This document shows positions 39,455-49,740 of a stretch of 64,000 bases of DNA, piece by piece. Source of the stretch: Isotricha intestinalis. Taxonomy: Eukaryota; Ciliophora; Litostomatea; Vestibuliferida; Isotrichidae. The notes under the pieces were generated by a model. It was not told the origin of the DNA. It worked only from the letters and a program-made list of their open reading frames with translations, and did not search any database. Every line of letters starts with the position of its first letter. Position 1 is the stretch's first letter. A program made the translations under genes and the position numbers. The stretch lies in the NCBI GenBank assembly GCA_023807065.1, contig JAJJLU010003499.1, positions 1-64,000 of the forward strand, given 5' to 3'.

Positions 39455-41821
39455 TTATAAAGGATATCCTATAGTCAATTTAAACAATTGAAACATAAAT
39501 TCCTTAGGTTCTTCTGAAATAAACTCAATTGTTTTATCTGTATTTACAAGTGTTTTAATATATTCTTTTATTTCATTTAAACTAATTTTATGAATTTTTT
39601 TATCTTCATTTTCACAAATTTTCATTTTTTTATTTGATTCACTAGGATAATTTTCTTCCATAAAGTCATTAAATATTTTTTCAATATTAAAAGATATTTT
39701 TTTTAAATTTAATAATAATGTTTTTATTAAATCTAAATTACTTATTAGTCCATTTATTTCTAGGATTGACTTATTAATTTCATTAAGTTCATTTAAAAGT
39801 GAATTTTTATTTTCCTTGATTTTATTATTCAATAATTTATTTAAATATAAATTCTTAAAATTTTGAAATTTATGATATTGATTTAATTCATTTATCAATT
39901 GTTTATATTGCAATAATTCATTATAATTATTATAATTATCATTTTTTATTTTTAATATTTTAGATTGAAAAAACTTGTTTAAATATATTATTACATCTTC
40001 ATAACAATTTTTCATTTCAAATATTTTTAAATATTTTTGCAATAATTTTTCATCTTTTATAGTATATGAGTTTATTAATTCATCAATGGAATTTTTTATT
40101 TCTTCAATAGAATTTTTTAAAGACTTTTCTAGATTTTTATATGAATCTAATGACTTTGAAAAAATTTCAAATTCTTTATTATATTTATTTAAAATAAATT
40201 GAACTCTTTCATTTTCATTTAAAATTGTATTATCAAAAATTTCAAAAACAAAATTTAATATTTCATTTAATGAAAAATTTTGATTTACTTCATTTATCTT
40301 AAAAGTATTTTCAATTGATTCTTTTAAATTACTTTTATTATCATTTTTATAATTTTTTATAATTTGAATATTTTTATAATATTTTAATTTAGTAATTTCA
40401 AATAAATGGGCAAATTCATTTCCTTTTTCTTTTAAATAAAATAAGAAATCAATAGTAATTTGAAGTAAAAAATTATTTGATTTATTTATTTTTAACTCCT
40501 GTTTATTATCTATATTATAATTTTCTTTTAATGTTTTTAATTTTTTAATTTCATCAAAAGTAAAATTCACATAAGGATGATTTTGTATTTCATTATTTTT
40601 ATTTTTATTTTTCCAAGTTGGTAAAATATAACCATATTCCTTTAATAATTTATTATTAAATTCAATGAGTTTTAATTTTAAATTTTCATCTATATCATTA
40701 TTTATAAAAAAGTTTATTTCTTTTCTTATTGATTTAATAAAATTTTGTGTTGGAGTAATTGATTTAAATTCCTTATATTCTGTATTAATAATATCATAAA
40801 GAAAAAAGTTTATTCCTTTTCTTTTTGTGATTAAATTTTGTGGAATTAAAAAAAAATGTTGATAATAATTATTGAGATAATTTTCATGTTTTAACTTTTC
40901 AATTTCTAAATATAGGAAATTTATTTGTTTATTTAGTAAATAATTATTAATATAACTTATAATATTATTATAAATTATAGTATTGATTACAAATGAATCA
41001 TCAATTTCTCTTTTTTGAATATACTTATTTATTGTATATAAATAATTAGTTTTATATTTATAATTGTTTGTATATTTTTTTTCTAAATATTCAAACATTT
41101 CAAAAGATAATTTGTTTTTTCTTGCATTTAATAATTGAAAATAAAAACTCATAAAAGTATTAGATTCATTATAATAAAATTTATATTGATAAATTATTCC
41201 TGGTAAAAATAACTCTTTTATTATTGTAAATATATCATAATAATTTTTATTTTCTAAAACTATTTTAACAAATTGTTCAAAATATTGAAAAAAATTACTT
41301 AAAATTTCTCTTTCTTCAATAAAATCTTCATTTAAATCAACAAATAATTTATTATAAAACATAATATTTAAAAAGGAATGTAAAGTTAATATTTTCTCTT
41401 TACTTGATTTATATAAATCATTATCTATTTCTTTTTCTTTAGAAGTTAATAATAATTCATTAATTTTTTCAGTAATTGATTTAAGTTTTAATTCACCTAA
41501 TTTTATATAATTTAATAATTTGAAATTATCTTCAGAACAATTTTTACAAGTAAAATTATTTTCAAGAGTTTTATATATTTCTTCATTTGTTTTTAATAAT
41601 TTATTACATTTAAAACATTTAATTGAGTAATTATTTATTTCAGATAAAAATAGTGATAAAGTTATTTTTTCATTATTATTTTCACAATTAAAATCTAAGA
41701 ATAAATCAAATAATTTTTTATCATAATAAATTTTAAAAGAATGAAGTCTATTACAATATTTGCAACATAATAATGCATAATCGTCTAATTCATTATTTGA
41801 AGTGAAATGTGTATTTTTCAT
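39455..41821 (-). CDS. Cys-pair (zinc-binding?) helical protein
   Basis: 788 residues, not assigned to a family. The N-terminal ~100 residues carry three CxxC pairs: CKYC (20-23), CFKC (~69-72) and CKNC (~92-95). The spacing suits a zinc-ribbon or degenerate B-box/RING-like module. The remaining ~690 residues are predominantly helical, rich in Leu, Ile, Asn and Lys, with coiled-coil-like blocks at ~540-590 (NKEFEIFSKSLDSYKNLEKSLKNSIEEIKNSID) and ~630-735. No membrane segment or signal peptide. A zinc-binding head on a long helical body suggests a scaffold or ubiquitin-related adaptor, but this is conjecture. Confidence 0.7.
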   Translation of the reverse strand: MKNTHFTSNNELDDYALLCCKYCNRLHSFKIYYDKKLFDLFLDFNCENNNEKITLSLFLSEINNYSIKCFKCNKLLKTNEEIYKTLENNFTCKNCSEDNFKLLNYIKLGELKLKSITEKINELLLTSKEKEIDNDLYKSSKEKILTLHSFLNIMFYNKLFVDLNEDFIEEREILSNFFQYFEQFVKIVLENKNYYDIFTIIKELFLPGIIYQYKFYYNESNTFMSFYFQLLNARKNKLSFEMFEYLEKKYTNNYKYKTNYLYTINKYIQKREIDDSFVINTIIYNNIISYINNYLLNKQINFLYLEIEKLKHENYLNNYYQHFFLIPQNLITKRKGINFFLYDIINTEYKEFKSITPTQNFIKSIRKEINFFINNDIDENLKLKLIEFNNKLLKEYGYILPTWKNKNKNNEIQNHPYVNFTFDEIKKLKTLKENYNIDNKQELKINKSNNFLLQITIDFLFYLKEKGNEFAHLFEITKLKYYKNIQIIKNYKNDNKSNLKESIENTFKINEVNQNFSLNEILNFVFEIFDNTILNENERVQFILNKYNKEFEIFSKSLDSYKNLEKSLKNSIEEIKNSIDELINSYTIKDEKLLQKYLKIFEMKNCYEDVIIYLNKFFQSKILKIKNDNYNNYNELLQYKQLINELNQYHKFQNFKNLYLNKLLNNKIKENKNSLLNELNEINKSILEINGLISNLDLIKTLLLNLKKISFNIEKIFNDFMEENYPSESNKKMKICENEDKKIHKISLNEIKEYIKTLVNTDKTIEFISEEPKEFMFQLFKLTIGYPL

Positions 41822-42032
41822 TTTTTTAAAAATTAAAAATTAATTGTATAAATATAAAAAAATATTATAGTTTTCATTTTAATTTAAAAAAAAAAATTAA
41901 TTAATTTTCTAAATTTTATATCTCAATTGCTTAAAAATATTATACTAAAAAAAATTATATTAAAATATTTTATTCATATAAAAAAATTTAATTTTAAAAA
42001 AAAAATTCCTTTGAAAAACATTTAAAAAATTA

Positions 42033-42895
42033 TTAAAAAGAAATAAAAAATAATAAACAAAAAATAATGTAATCATCATAAGAAGAATAATAAAGCATAG
42101 CATAATAATCATTTTCATTTCCTTGATTATTATCTTTTTGTTTTTTTTTCTTTTAATAATAGGATATTCTTGAGGAACTTTTCTTCCTTTAATAATAACT
42201 CTTTGTGCTCTTTAGATTGCTTTTAATCTTTTATTATTTTCATTTTGTTCTTGTTTAATTTTTAATTGCATTAGTTTTTCTCTTTTATTAAATTTTTTTC
42301 TATCAGAAATATCATTAATTAATTTTTTATTTACATTTTCTTCATTATTTTCAATTTCAATAATATAATCATTTATTAAAGTTTCTTTTTGTTGTAAAAC
42401 TGATAAAGTATCTTTTGTAAAATTTAATCAATAATATTTTTTTTCTTTATTTTTATTTTTAAATCTCCAGTCATATTTCCCATTTCTAATATATAATCTA
42501 AATATTGATTTACTTCATTATCTTTTTGAGATTTTAATTTATTAATTGAATTAATTATTTGAGCTTTTTCATTTTGATTTGGTTTTGCTTCAATTTCACA
42601 ATCTTTAACTCTTCTTTTTAATTTTAATATTTCTTCTTTATAAAAATTAGTTTCATAATTTTTTTCTTTATCAATTATTTATTTTTTTTGTTAAACTTTA
42701 ACAACTTTTTTATTCTAATTCATTAAATTTAATAAACATAAATTTTTCATCATCTAATAAATTAATTGTTTCTGAATTTTTTAAATAATCATAATGATTT
42801 AATATTTCATTAGAAACTTCTTCAAAATTTCTTTCTCTTGATTCAATATCAGGAACATTATCAAAATCAATGTTAATTTGTTTATAAATGAACAT
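42033..42895 (-). pseudogene. Relic coiled-coil gene
   Basis: Starts with a good ATG (42895) and 60 clean codons (MFIYKQINIDFDNVPDIESR; NHYDYLKNSETINLLDDEKF). It then continues through a one-base frame change at an A run, with TAA codons where Gln fits, into YETNFYKEEILKLKRRVKDC, EIEAKPNQNEKAQIINSINK and YLDYILEMGNMTGDLK. A second frame change at another A run leads to LNFTKDTLSVLQQKETLIND and KREKLMQLKIKQEQNENNKR, then TAA, then RAQRVIIKGRKVPQEYPII and a Tyr-rich end at about 42033. Few lesions in ~285 codons imply recent loss. It looks like a coiled-coil cytoskeletal or ciliary protein; no specific family. Its start lies 59 bp from the divergent AP-3 beta gene. Confidence 0.6.
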
Positions 42896-42954
42896 TAAAA
42901 AAGAAAATTATTTTTAAAAAATTTTTATTTTAAAAAAATAAATCATTTAAATAA

Positions 42955-45237
42955 ATGGACTTTATAAAAAGTTACATTCCATCATTTTCAACAATAAAAA
43001 ATTCAATATCAAATGCATCAACTTCAGTATCAAAAATGATGACAGATTTAACAATGAATGAAACAGAATATTTATATAAAAGAGAACATACAGAAAAAGA
43101 AATATTAAATTTCCTTTCATCAAAAATGGAAATGGAAGTAATATATGCATTAAAAATAATAATAATAGATATTCAAAATGAAAAAGATATAAGTATTTAT
43201 ATTCCTCGTGTTTTAGATATATTTGTAATAAATAATGATTATTATATAAAATGTTTATGTTTAAATATTATTGATTATATAACTTTAAATAAAAGAGAAG
43301 AACTAATTTTATTATATAATGCAATAAGTAAATTATCTCATAATATTGATCCAATTAATAGAATGTGTATTTTACATATGATTTCTTCTTTAAATAAACA
43401 AGGAATTGAAAAAGATGCTTTTAAATCTCTTTTAGATTTTATTAATGATAATAATCCTTTAATTAAGAGAATTACTCTTATTATTATTATTAATTATTAT
43501 ATTTCTGATAAAAGCTTAATAAGTGATGATGAATTAAAAAATATTTTAAAGAAATATTTATATGATAATAATCCTATTGTTTTTTCAACTTTTTTTTATG
43601 CTGTTATTGAATTAGAAAATTCTGATTATTTATCATTTGGATTACATAATAAATTTGAAGATATTTGTAGGAAAATTAATTTTATTGATAATTTTTATTT
43701 TGAAAGAGTTGTTTTTGTTCTTATCAATTTTAATCATATTTATCTTAAGAATAATTTAAAAAGTGAAAGTAATATTAATTTTGTAAGTTTATTATTTAAT
43801 TCTTTATATAATTGTATGAAAGAAACTACTGATTTAAATAAAGAAATTAATTGCATTATAGGTTTAATAAATTTAATTAAAGATTTAGAAGATGATTTAG
43901 AATTTTTAAATAAAATGTTAAAAAATAATAAAGATAATAATAGATTAAAAAAAATTTGTTTTTCATTATTAAAATGTATGATTGAAAGTGAAAATAATAA
44001 TGAAATAAATTTATCTCTAGATATAATTTCACAAATTATTAATAATGATAATAATAGTGAAATAAATAATAAAATAAGAGAATATTTTTCACAATATATA
44101 AATTATTTTTTCATATCTGATTCGAATGAAATGGAAATATTTTCTGAAATGAAAATTAAAATATTATCAAATTTAATTAATAAAAATACAGTAAAGCAAA
44201 TATTAAATGAATTTAAAAGAGAAATATCATTTTTAAATATTAATTTAGGAATTTTTATAATAAATCAAATATATTTAATTTCAATTAAATATAAAGATAT
44301 TCCAGAAATAATAGAAGTGTGTATAGAAAAATTAGTTGATATGTTAAAAATAAAAGAAGTAAAAATTATTAATAATGTAATTATTACATTAAGTAAATTA
44401 ATGGATAATATTGGAGAACAAAAAAAATATATTTTAGTATATTCTATTAAAAATTATAGTAAAAATATTACAAGCCCTTATGCTTTATCAAGTATAATTA
44501 ATATGATTGGCAAATATATTAATATTATTCCTACAGTTTCAATTGATTTTTTTAGGAGATTATTATTTAATATTGATAAAGAATCTATTGAAGTTAAAAA
44601 ACAAATTTTATCATTTACTCTTATTATTCATAATGAATTACATAAAATTATTGAAAATTATAAAGAAAATAAAAATGAAGTTAAAGAAAAAATAGAAAAA
44701 TTAATAAATTATTCAATTGAAAAATTACTTTATGATAATGATTATGATGTAAGAAATAAATCAAGAATGATAAAAATTATAATAAACAATAATATAAAAC
44801 TAACAACATTAAATAAGGAAAACGAAGAAGAAGATAAAAAAGAAGAAAAAATGAATAAATTAGAAAATAAAAATTATATAGAAGTAATAACAAAAAATAA
44901 TAAAGAAAAAACAAAATTTAAATATGAAAATTTAACACCTGAAAATTTAGAAAAAATGAAATTAATATCAATAAATGAATTAATTCAATTAGATAATACA
45001 ATAAATAATACTTCAAAAGAAGAAATATTAAAAAAAAGTGAAGAAAATAATAATAAATATACTTCGATTAAACAACAAGAACAAAATACAAATGATAAAT
45101 TTAGTAATATTACAAGTAATATTAATATTGAAGAAAAGAAAAAAATGTTAAAAAATCAATTAGATGCTTTTTTAAATGATGATGATGAAAATGAAGATGA
45201 TGAAGATGATGTTCAAGTTGAAATTAAAAAAGGATAA
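42955..45237 (+). CDS. AP3B: AP-3 complex subunit beta
   Basis: 760 residues of the adaptin (HEAT-repeat) family. The N-terminus (~50-200) has the adaptor-beta pattern of a unit counting block (EKEILNFLSSKMEMEVIYALKIIIIDIQNEKDISIYIPRVLD), a KCLCLNIIDYI helix and NPLIKRITLIIIINYY repeats. Helical repeats continue to ~620, with an acidic/Lys hinge after that and an acidic Asp/Glu end (FLNDDDENEDDEDDV). AP-3 beta has such an N-terminal trunk plus acidic hinge. AP-3 sorts cargo from endosomes/Golgi to lysosome-related compartments. The ear domain of animal AP-3 beta is missing, so the protein is shorter than the ~1000+ residue animal form. AP-1/2/4 beta subunits are the alternatives; the highly acidic hinge favours AP-3. 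Confidence 0.7.
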   Translation: MDFIKSYIPSFSTIKNSISNASTSVSKMMTDLTMNETEYLYKREHTEKEILNFLSSKMEMEVIYALKIIIIDIQNEKDISIYIPRVLDIFVINNDYYIKCLCLNIIDYITLNKREELILLYNAISKLSHNIDPINRMCILHMISSLNKQGIEKDAFKSLLDFINDNNPLIKRITLIIIINYYISDKSLISDDELKNILKKYLYDNNPIVFSTFFYAVIELENSDYLSFGLHNKFEDICRKINFIDNFYFERVVFVLINFNHIYLKNNLKSESNINFVSLLFNSLYNCMKETTDLNKEINCIIGLINLIKDLEDDLEFLNKMLKNNKDNNRLKKICFSLLKCMIESENNNEINLSLDIISQIINNDNNSEINNKIREYFSQYINYFFISDSNEMEIFSEMKIKILSNLINKNTVKQILNEFKREISFLNINLGIFIINQIYLISIKYKDIPEIIEVCIEKLVDMLKIKEVKIINNVIITLSKLMDNIGEQKKYILVYSIKNYSKNITSPYALSSIINMIGKYINIIPTVSIDFFRRLLFNIDKESIEVKKQILSFTLIIHNELHKIIENYKENKNEVKEKIEKLINYSIEKLLYDNDYDVRNKSRMIKIIINNNIKLTTLNKENEEEDKKEEKMNKLENKNYIEVITKNNKEKTKFKYENLTPENLEKMKLISINELIQLDNTINNTSKEEILKKSEENNNKYTSIKQQEQNTNDKFSNITSNINIEEKKKMLKNQLDAFLNDDDENEDDEDDVQVEIKKG

Positions 45238-45458
45238 TAAATAAAAAAATGATAATATGTTAAATAAAATTGAAAATTTATAAAAAATATAATTAAATAA
45301 AAAAATAACGAATAAAAACCTTTTTTAGTTTAATTTTCAATCATTAAATTTTTAGATTATCTAAATATTATGTGATTTTAATATAATAATATTTTCTTTC
45401 CTTTTTTTAATATAAATATTTTATATTAAATTTAATTATATTTTTAAAAATAAAATAA

Positions 45459-46413
45459 ATGCCTGAATTAATAACAAAACCATATTACAAATATTACAAT
45501 GCTAATTTTTGGTCGTCAACTACATTTATTTTCCTTTGTGTAATAGTCCTAATGATTTTATGTCCAATATATGTAGTATTATATTCAGGAAGTAAATATA
45601 ATTTTAATAAAAAAAAATATAGATGTTTGGAATGAAGTAATGATATATTTTGAACAGCCAAAAATTTTTTATTTTGGAGAAATGTTTATATATTATTATT
45701 TTACAGAAAACAATAAACCAAACATAAAATTTTTTACTTCAATATTACAATTTAATCAAGAAATAGAGAAAGAAAATAGATTTATTCCTTTAATAAAAAC
45801 AAGAGTATATGATGAAAACAATGATAATTTAATAGATAAATTTGATTTTAGAATAGCATTTAATAAAGAACCATCAGAAGAAATAAAGAATATAAAAATT
45901 TTATTTTTATTTAATTATTCTCTTTCAGAGAATGTAAAAGGAAATATGATAACTCCAGCATCAATAAATATTGATACTCCTCATGGAGCAGGATATATAA
46001 GGATAAATGGTGATTTAAATTTATATCAAAAAGCTCCTTTGAATTCAGATTCTTTTAATCAAGGAAATTATGGTAATATATTTAATGATTATAAAGACTT
46101 TAAAGAATATGAAGAAATTTTAGAAGAATTTTCTAATAGAAATATTACTACTGTTTTTCAATATGATAAATTTATTTCTCCTTATAGAAGTGAATCTAAT
46201 GTTCAAATTGATGTTACTGTTAATGTTCCTTCATTTCAAAAAATTTTATATAGTACTCCTCAATTAACTAAATTCAAATTTTTATGGATTCAATTAGTTG
46301 CTGTTTTTATTCCTTGTTATATTATTTTTGATTTAGTATTGGTCTTTCTTTTTAGAAATAAAATCTTTCCTTGCTCTATTACTAGTGATTTACCTAAAAT
46401 TAAATCTTTATAA
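45459..46413 (+). CDS. TMEM231: TMEM231-like ciliary transition-zone protein (two exons)
   Basis: Joining exons 45459-45591 and 45623-46413 gives 307 residues. Exon 1 starts MPELITKPYYKYYNANFWSS and contains the first membrane segment (TFIFLCVIVLMILCPIYVVLY). Exon 2 carries YFGEMFIYYYF, FRIAFNKEP, the PHGAGYIRINGDLNLYQKAPL stretch, YDKFISPYRSESNVQIDVTVNVP and the second membrane helix (FKFLWIQLVAVFIPCYIIFDLVLVFLF). This two-helix plan with an external domain and a VNVP...FKFxWIQ end is that of TMEM231, a B9/MKS-module protein guarding the ciliary gate. The intron restores the frame and the first helix; without it the ORF would begin at 45640 and lack that helix. Ends in TAA. Confidence 0.85.
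45592..45622 (+). other. 31-nt spliceosomal intron in TMEM231
   Basis: Begins GTAAATATAA and ends AATATAG. Removal joins exon 1 ...YSG(N) to NVWNEVMIYF in frame. It contains in-frame stops and is not a multiple of three. Confidence 0.85.
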
Positions 46414-46978
46414 TAAATCACTTTTTTATTTGTTTATTATTTAAAATTATTCTAATAGATATATTTTTTTAAATGATAATATATATTGTTTTAACAGGAA
46501 ATTAAATTTTCATAAAAATTAAATTGAAATTTATTTCCTTATATCATTATTTTACAAAATACAGGATTTTACTATTATTATATTTATATTTAATAATTAT
46601 CTAATGTTTTTTTTCTCCATTTATTATACATTTTTCTATAAACAAGAAAAATTAAAATCTGAAATAAATTATTAAAATATATTTTATAATATTGTTATTT
46701 ATATTAAAAAGGTAATCTAAATAAGCTCAACAATTTATTTTTTATAATCTAAAAATATTAGCATTTTAAAAACTATTTTTTCTCAAACCTAATTAATCAA
46801 GTATTCAATATAAATAACACTATCATATCTTTCAAAAACGATATTACTGAAATCAATTAAATTTAAAAAGGAAAAAAAAAATTTATAAAAAAAACTTAAG
46901 GTATTCTAATTGATAAATATAGTGATTCTATATATTAATTTAAAATGATTTTTTTAATAAATAAAACTAATTTTATAT
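46414..46978. other. Convergent spacer, no convincing gene
   Basis: 565 bp between TMEM231 (plus) and a minus-strand gene. A plus-strand reading at about 46530-46866 looks protein-like if stops are tolerated, but it is hydrophobic, poor in Gly/Asp/Glu codons and needs a frame change. I do not call it. Confidence 0.45.
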
Positions 46979-47854
46979 TTAATTATTATTATTTATTGTA
47001 TTTTCTTCTATTTTTTTAATTAAAATTTCTAAAAATTCTTTAAAAAATTCAGTTTCTTCATGAATGACATTTAATATAAACTCATTTATTTTTGGTAACT
47101 GATCTTTATATTTATTAATTAAATTATCTTCATTCATATTTTTATATTCAAACAAAAGATTTTTTGTTTGATTTAAATCAAAATTATTAATAACTTCAAA
47201 AAAAAACCTTTTAGTTTTCAAATTGACTTTAATTACATAAAAATAAAGAAAAAATAAGAAAAATTGTGAATTGAATTCTTTTTCAAAATTTTCATGTATT
47301 AGGTTTTTTTTTTGTTTTTTTATATAATATTTTTCTATCCTTCCTCTTAAGGAATTACAGTCAACCTCAAATTTTTCTTTTTGTCTAAAAAAAAATATAT
47401 TTTTTTTCAAATATAAATTATTTATGTTTATTCTTAAATCTTTGAAATTAATAGTAATGTTTAATAAAAATTGGTTATTTTCTTTATTCATTATTTCCAA
47501 ATATTTTTCAACTAATTGTTTTTCTTTTTCTTTCAATTTAATTAAATTTTTATAATTTTCATTTCCAAATAATTCTATTTTTTCCTTTTCCTTTTCAAAA
47601 ATAGAATTAGAAAAATAAATTGAGTTTTCAGTAGGAGTTCCTTCACTTTTATAATTAGATTTATCATTGAAATTATTTACATTATTTATTGATTCATTAT
47701 TATTTTCATTTGTATTACTACTATTTTGAATACATTTATTTTTTTTATCTAAAATAAATTGATCTACCATAATTTCATGAGTTTCAGGTGAATTATTTGA
47801 ATTTGAAAAATTATTTGAGATGAATTGACTATTAAATTCACTGTCATTTAACAT
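46979..47854 (-). CDS. Hypothetical protein, helical
   Basis: 291 residues, not recognised. The N-terminal ~95 residues are Asn/Ser-rich and probably disordered. Residues ~95-290 are helical and charged (NYKNLIKLKEKEKQLVEKYLEIMNKENNQFL; FRQKEKFEVDCNSLRGRIEKYYIKKQKKN). A short very hydrophobic patch lies at ~195-210 (FFLFFLYFYVIKV), probably a buried helix since it is flanked by amphipathic helices. The end is ETEFFKEFLEILIKKIEENT. No catalytic motif seen. Ends in TAA. Confidence 0.65.
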   Translation of the reverse strand: MLNDSEFNSQFISNNFSNSNNSPETHEIMVDQFILDKKNKCIQNSSNTNENNNESINNVNNFNDKSNYKSEGTPTENSIYFSNSIFEKEKEKIELFGNENYKNLIKLKEKEKQLVEKYLEIMNKENNQFLLNITINFKDLRININNLYLKKNIFFFRQKEKFEVDCNSLRGRIEKYYIKKQKKNLIHENFEKEFNSQFFLFFLYFYVIKVNLKTKRFFFEVINNFDLNQTKNLLFEYKNMNEDNLINKYKDQLPKINEFILNVIHEETEFFKEFLEILIKKIEENTINNNN

Positions 47855-47942
47855 TGTTATTTATAAAATATAAACTTCTTGAATTTATTAACTATTTTAA
47901 AAATAAAAGTTAATTAAATAAAAATTCAACTATTTTTCAAAA

Positions 47943-48101
47943 TCACCCCCAATTACTATTAAATTTTGTTTCTATATATTTTTTTAGTTCATCATATTTT
48001 TGAATTAATATGAAAATAAGTTTTTTTTCATTTAAAATTAATTTAATTTTGTTTCTTCCATTGTTTTCTTAATTTATATGCGTTTGTTTGTAAAGTTGTT
48101 T
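47943..48101 (-). pseudogene. Short C-terminal gene fragment
   Basis: Minus-strand reading of about 50 codons ending KLILNEKKLIFILIQKYDEL, then KKYIETKFNSNWG and TGA at 47943. A TAA interrupts it near the 5' side at a Gln-like position (THIN..ENNGRN). Could be a decayed gene end or chance. It is not in frame with the upstream SAM-domain gene. Confidence 0.3.
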
Positions 48102-48222
48102 AAAAAAAAAAATATCTCAAAATATTGATATTAATAAAAAGATGAAGAAATAGAAAAAGAAAGAGAAAATAAAGAATAATAAATTGAAACAATTTATTTA
48201 TATTTTTAATATATAAAAAAAA

Positions 48223-49548
48223 TTATATATTATCATTATTTTTACCTTCTATTAATTTTAATAAAAGTTTTTTTTCTCCAATTGATTTGGTATAATCTTT
48301 AATTTTTGTATTTAAATTTTCTTTCATTTTATTTAATAAATTTAATCCTTCATCAGAAAAAGAATTTAAGGATTTTTCAATTGTGTGATTTTTATGTTTA
48401 TTTTTTTTTTCTCCAATTAATTTTTTTGTTTTATTTTTACTATGACTTTTACTATTTATAATATCATTATTAATAATTTGTTTAATATTTTTCAAATAAT
48501 TATTTCCAGAATCATATTTTATTTTTGGATTTTTTTTATATTTTTTAACATTGTAAAAAGTATTTTTCGATTTTTCATTCTTATTTAATATATTTTTTCC
48601 TTGATTTTTATGAAAAAAATTCTCATAGCTTTCATATATATTTTCAATTGTATTTGCTCTTTTATGTTTTTCATTTTGAGAATTTTCAGATGTAAAAGGA
48701 TTATCTTTTTTTTTGGAATTACAATTACTTTTTTTCTTAAAAACTTTATTTACATTAATAGTTAAATTATTAGGATTATTATTTAAATAATTTTTTATTT
48801 GATTTTTAATATGAAATTCATTATCAACATTTGTGGAAAAATTATTATTATATTTTGTTTTAATATTTATTGTTGCTGATTTAATTTTATATAAATTTTC
48901 ATTTGATATATTATGATTTAAAAATATTGAATTTGAATTATTCACTTTTAAAATATTTAAATTAAAAAATTGATTTACAGAATAAAAATTATCATTATTA
49001 TTATTTTCTTTATATAATATATAATTTTTAATAAAACTTAAAATTCTATTTCTTGGTCCAATTGGTATTTTCATTTCTTGTAAATCCTCTTTATTTAATA
49101 ATAAAAAATCATTAAAATCAATTTTGTTAGAAAATATTTTTTCTAAATATATATTTCCAATACCTAATTTATTAAAAATTAATTCTAAAACATTTTTGTC
49201 ATCTATATAATCTGAATTTCTTATTTTAAATTTATCTTCATTAAAATAAGCACTTGAATAAGTCTTCATTTTTTTATCAATATTATTAATATTATTATTA
49301 TCATTCTTAAAACTTTTCATTATATTATTATTGGAAATATTATTATGTTGTATTTTCTTGGAACGTGCAGAAAGTTCAGGTTTTAAATCATATGAATTAA
49401 AATTATCTTTATTATCATTAATAAATTTAGGATTAAAAGTAAATCTATTAAATTGAGTTTGTTGAATTTGATTATAAGCTCTTGGTTTTTCTTCTTCTAA
49501 TAATTTGAGATTTTTAATATTAAAAAGTTTTGTTAAATGAGTGCTCAT
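48223..49548 (-). CDS. SAM-domain protein
   Basis: 441 residues. An N-terminal basic disordered region (~1-110) is followed by a SAM domain at ~112-170 (NVLELIFNKLGIGNIYLEKIF; FNDFLLLNKEDLQEMKIPIG; PRNRILSFIKNYILYKE). The LxxLGL-type start, the D/E-F-L-x-L-x-x-E-D-L centre and the G-P/A-R-x-R-I-L closing helix are typical of SAM domains, which polymerise or dock partner proteins. The rest is Asn/Lys-rich with a helical C-terminus (LNLLNKMKENLNTKIKDYTKSIGEKKLLLKLIEG). Role unknown; several SAM proteins in ciliated protists are cytoskeletal. Ends in TAA. Confidence 0.8.
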   Translation of the reverse strand: MSTHLTKLFNIKNLKLLEEEKPRAYNQIQQTQFNRFTFNPKFINDNKDNFNSYDLKPELSARSKKIQHNNISNNNIMKSFKNDNNNINNIDKKMKTYSSAYFNEDKFKIRNSDYIDDKNVLELIFNKLGIGNIYLEKIFSNKIDFNDFLLLNKEDLQEMKIPIGPRNRILSFIKNYILYKENNNNDNFYSVNQFFNLNILKVNNSNSIFLNHNISNENLYKIKSATINIKTKYNNNFSTNVDNEFHIKNQIKNYLNNNPNNLTINVNKVFKKKSNCNSKKKDNPFTSENSQNEKHKRANTIENIYESYENFFHKNQGKNILNKNEKSKNTFYNVKKYKKNPKIKYDSGNNYLKNIKQIINNDIINSKSHSKNKTKKLIGEKKNKHKNHTIEKSLNSFSDEGLNLLNKMKENLNTKIKDYTKSIGEKKLLLKLIEGKNNDNI

Positions 49549-49740
49549 ATTTTACTTCTCCTTATTAAAAATAAACTAAAAAAATAAAGAATAATGAATA
49601 AAAAATATTTAAAATTCATAAAAAAAAATGAAAATATCACATTAAAGAAATCAATAATGTTTATTTAAAAAACCTCATATAAACTTTTAAACAAAATTCA
49701 ACTGATCAAAAAAAATTCAGTGATTTAGAATTAGAAAACA

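Noticed and set aside
45600..45622. Programmed or homopolymer frameshift in TMEM231 at a nine-A run.
   Set aside because: A GTAAAT...TAG intron spanning the run explains the frame change completely.
46530..46866. Protein-like reading downstream of TMEM231 with Gln-like stops and a possible 14-nt intron.
   Set aside because: Needs both stop tolerance and an intron shorter than any I can support; codon bias is weak.
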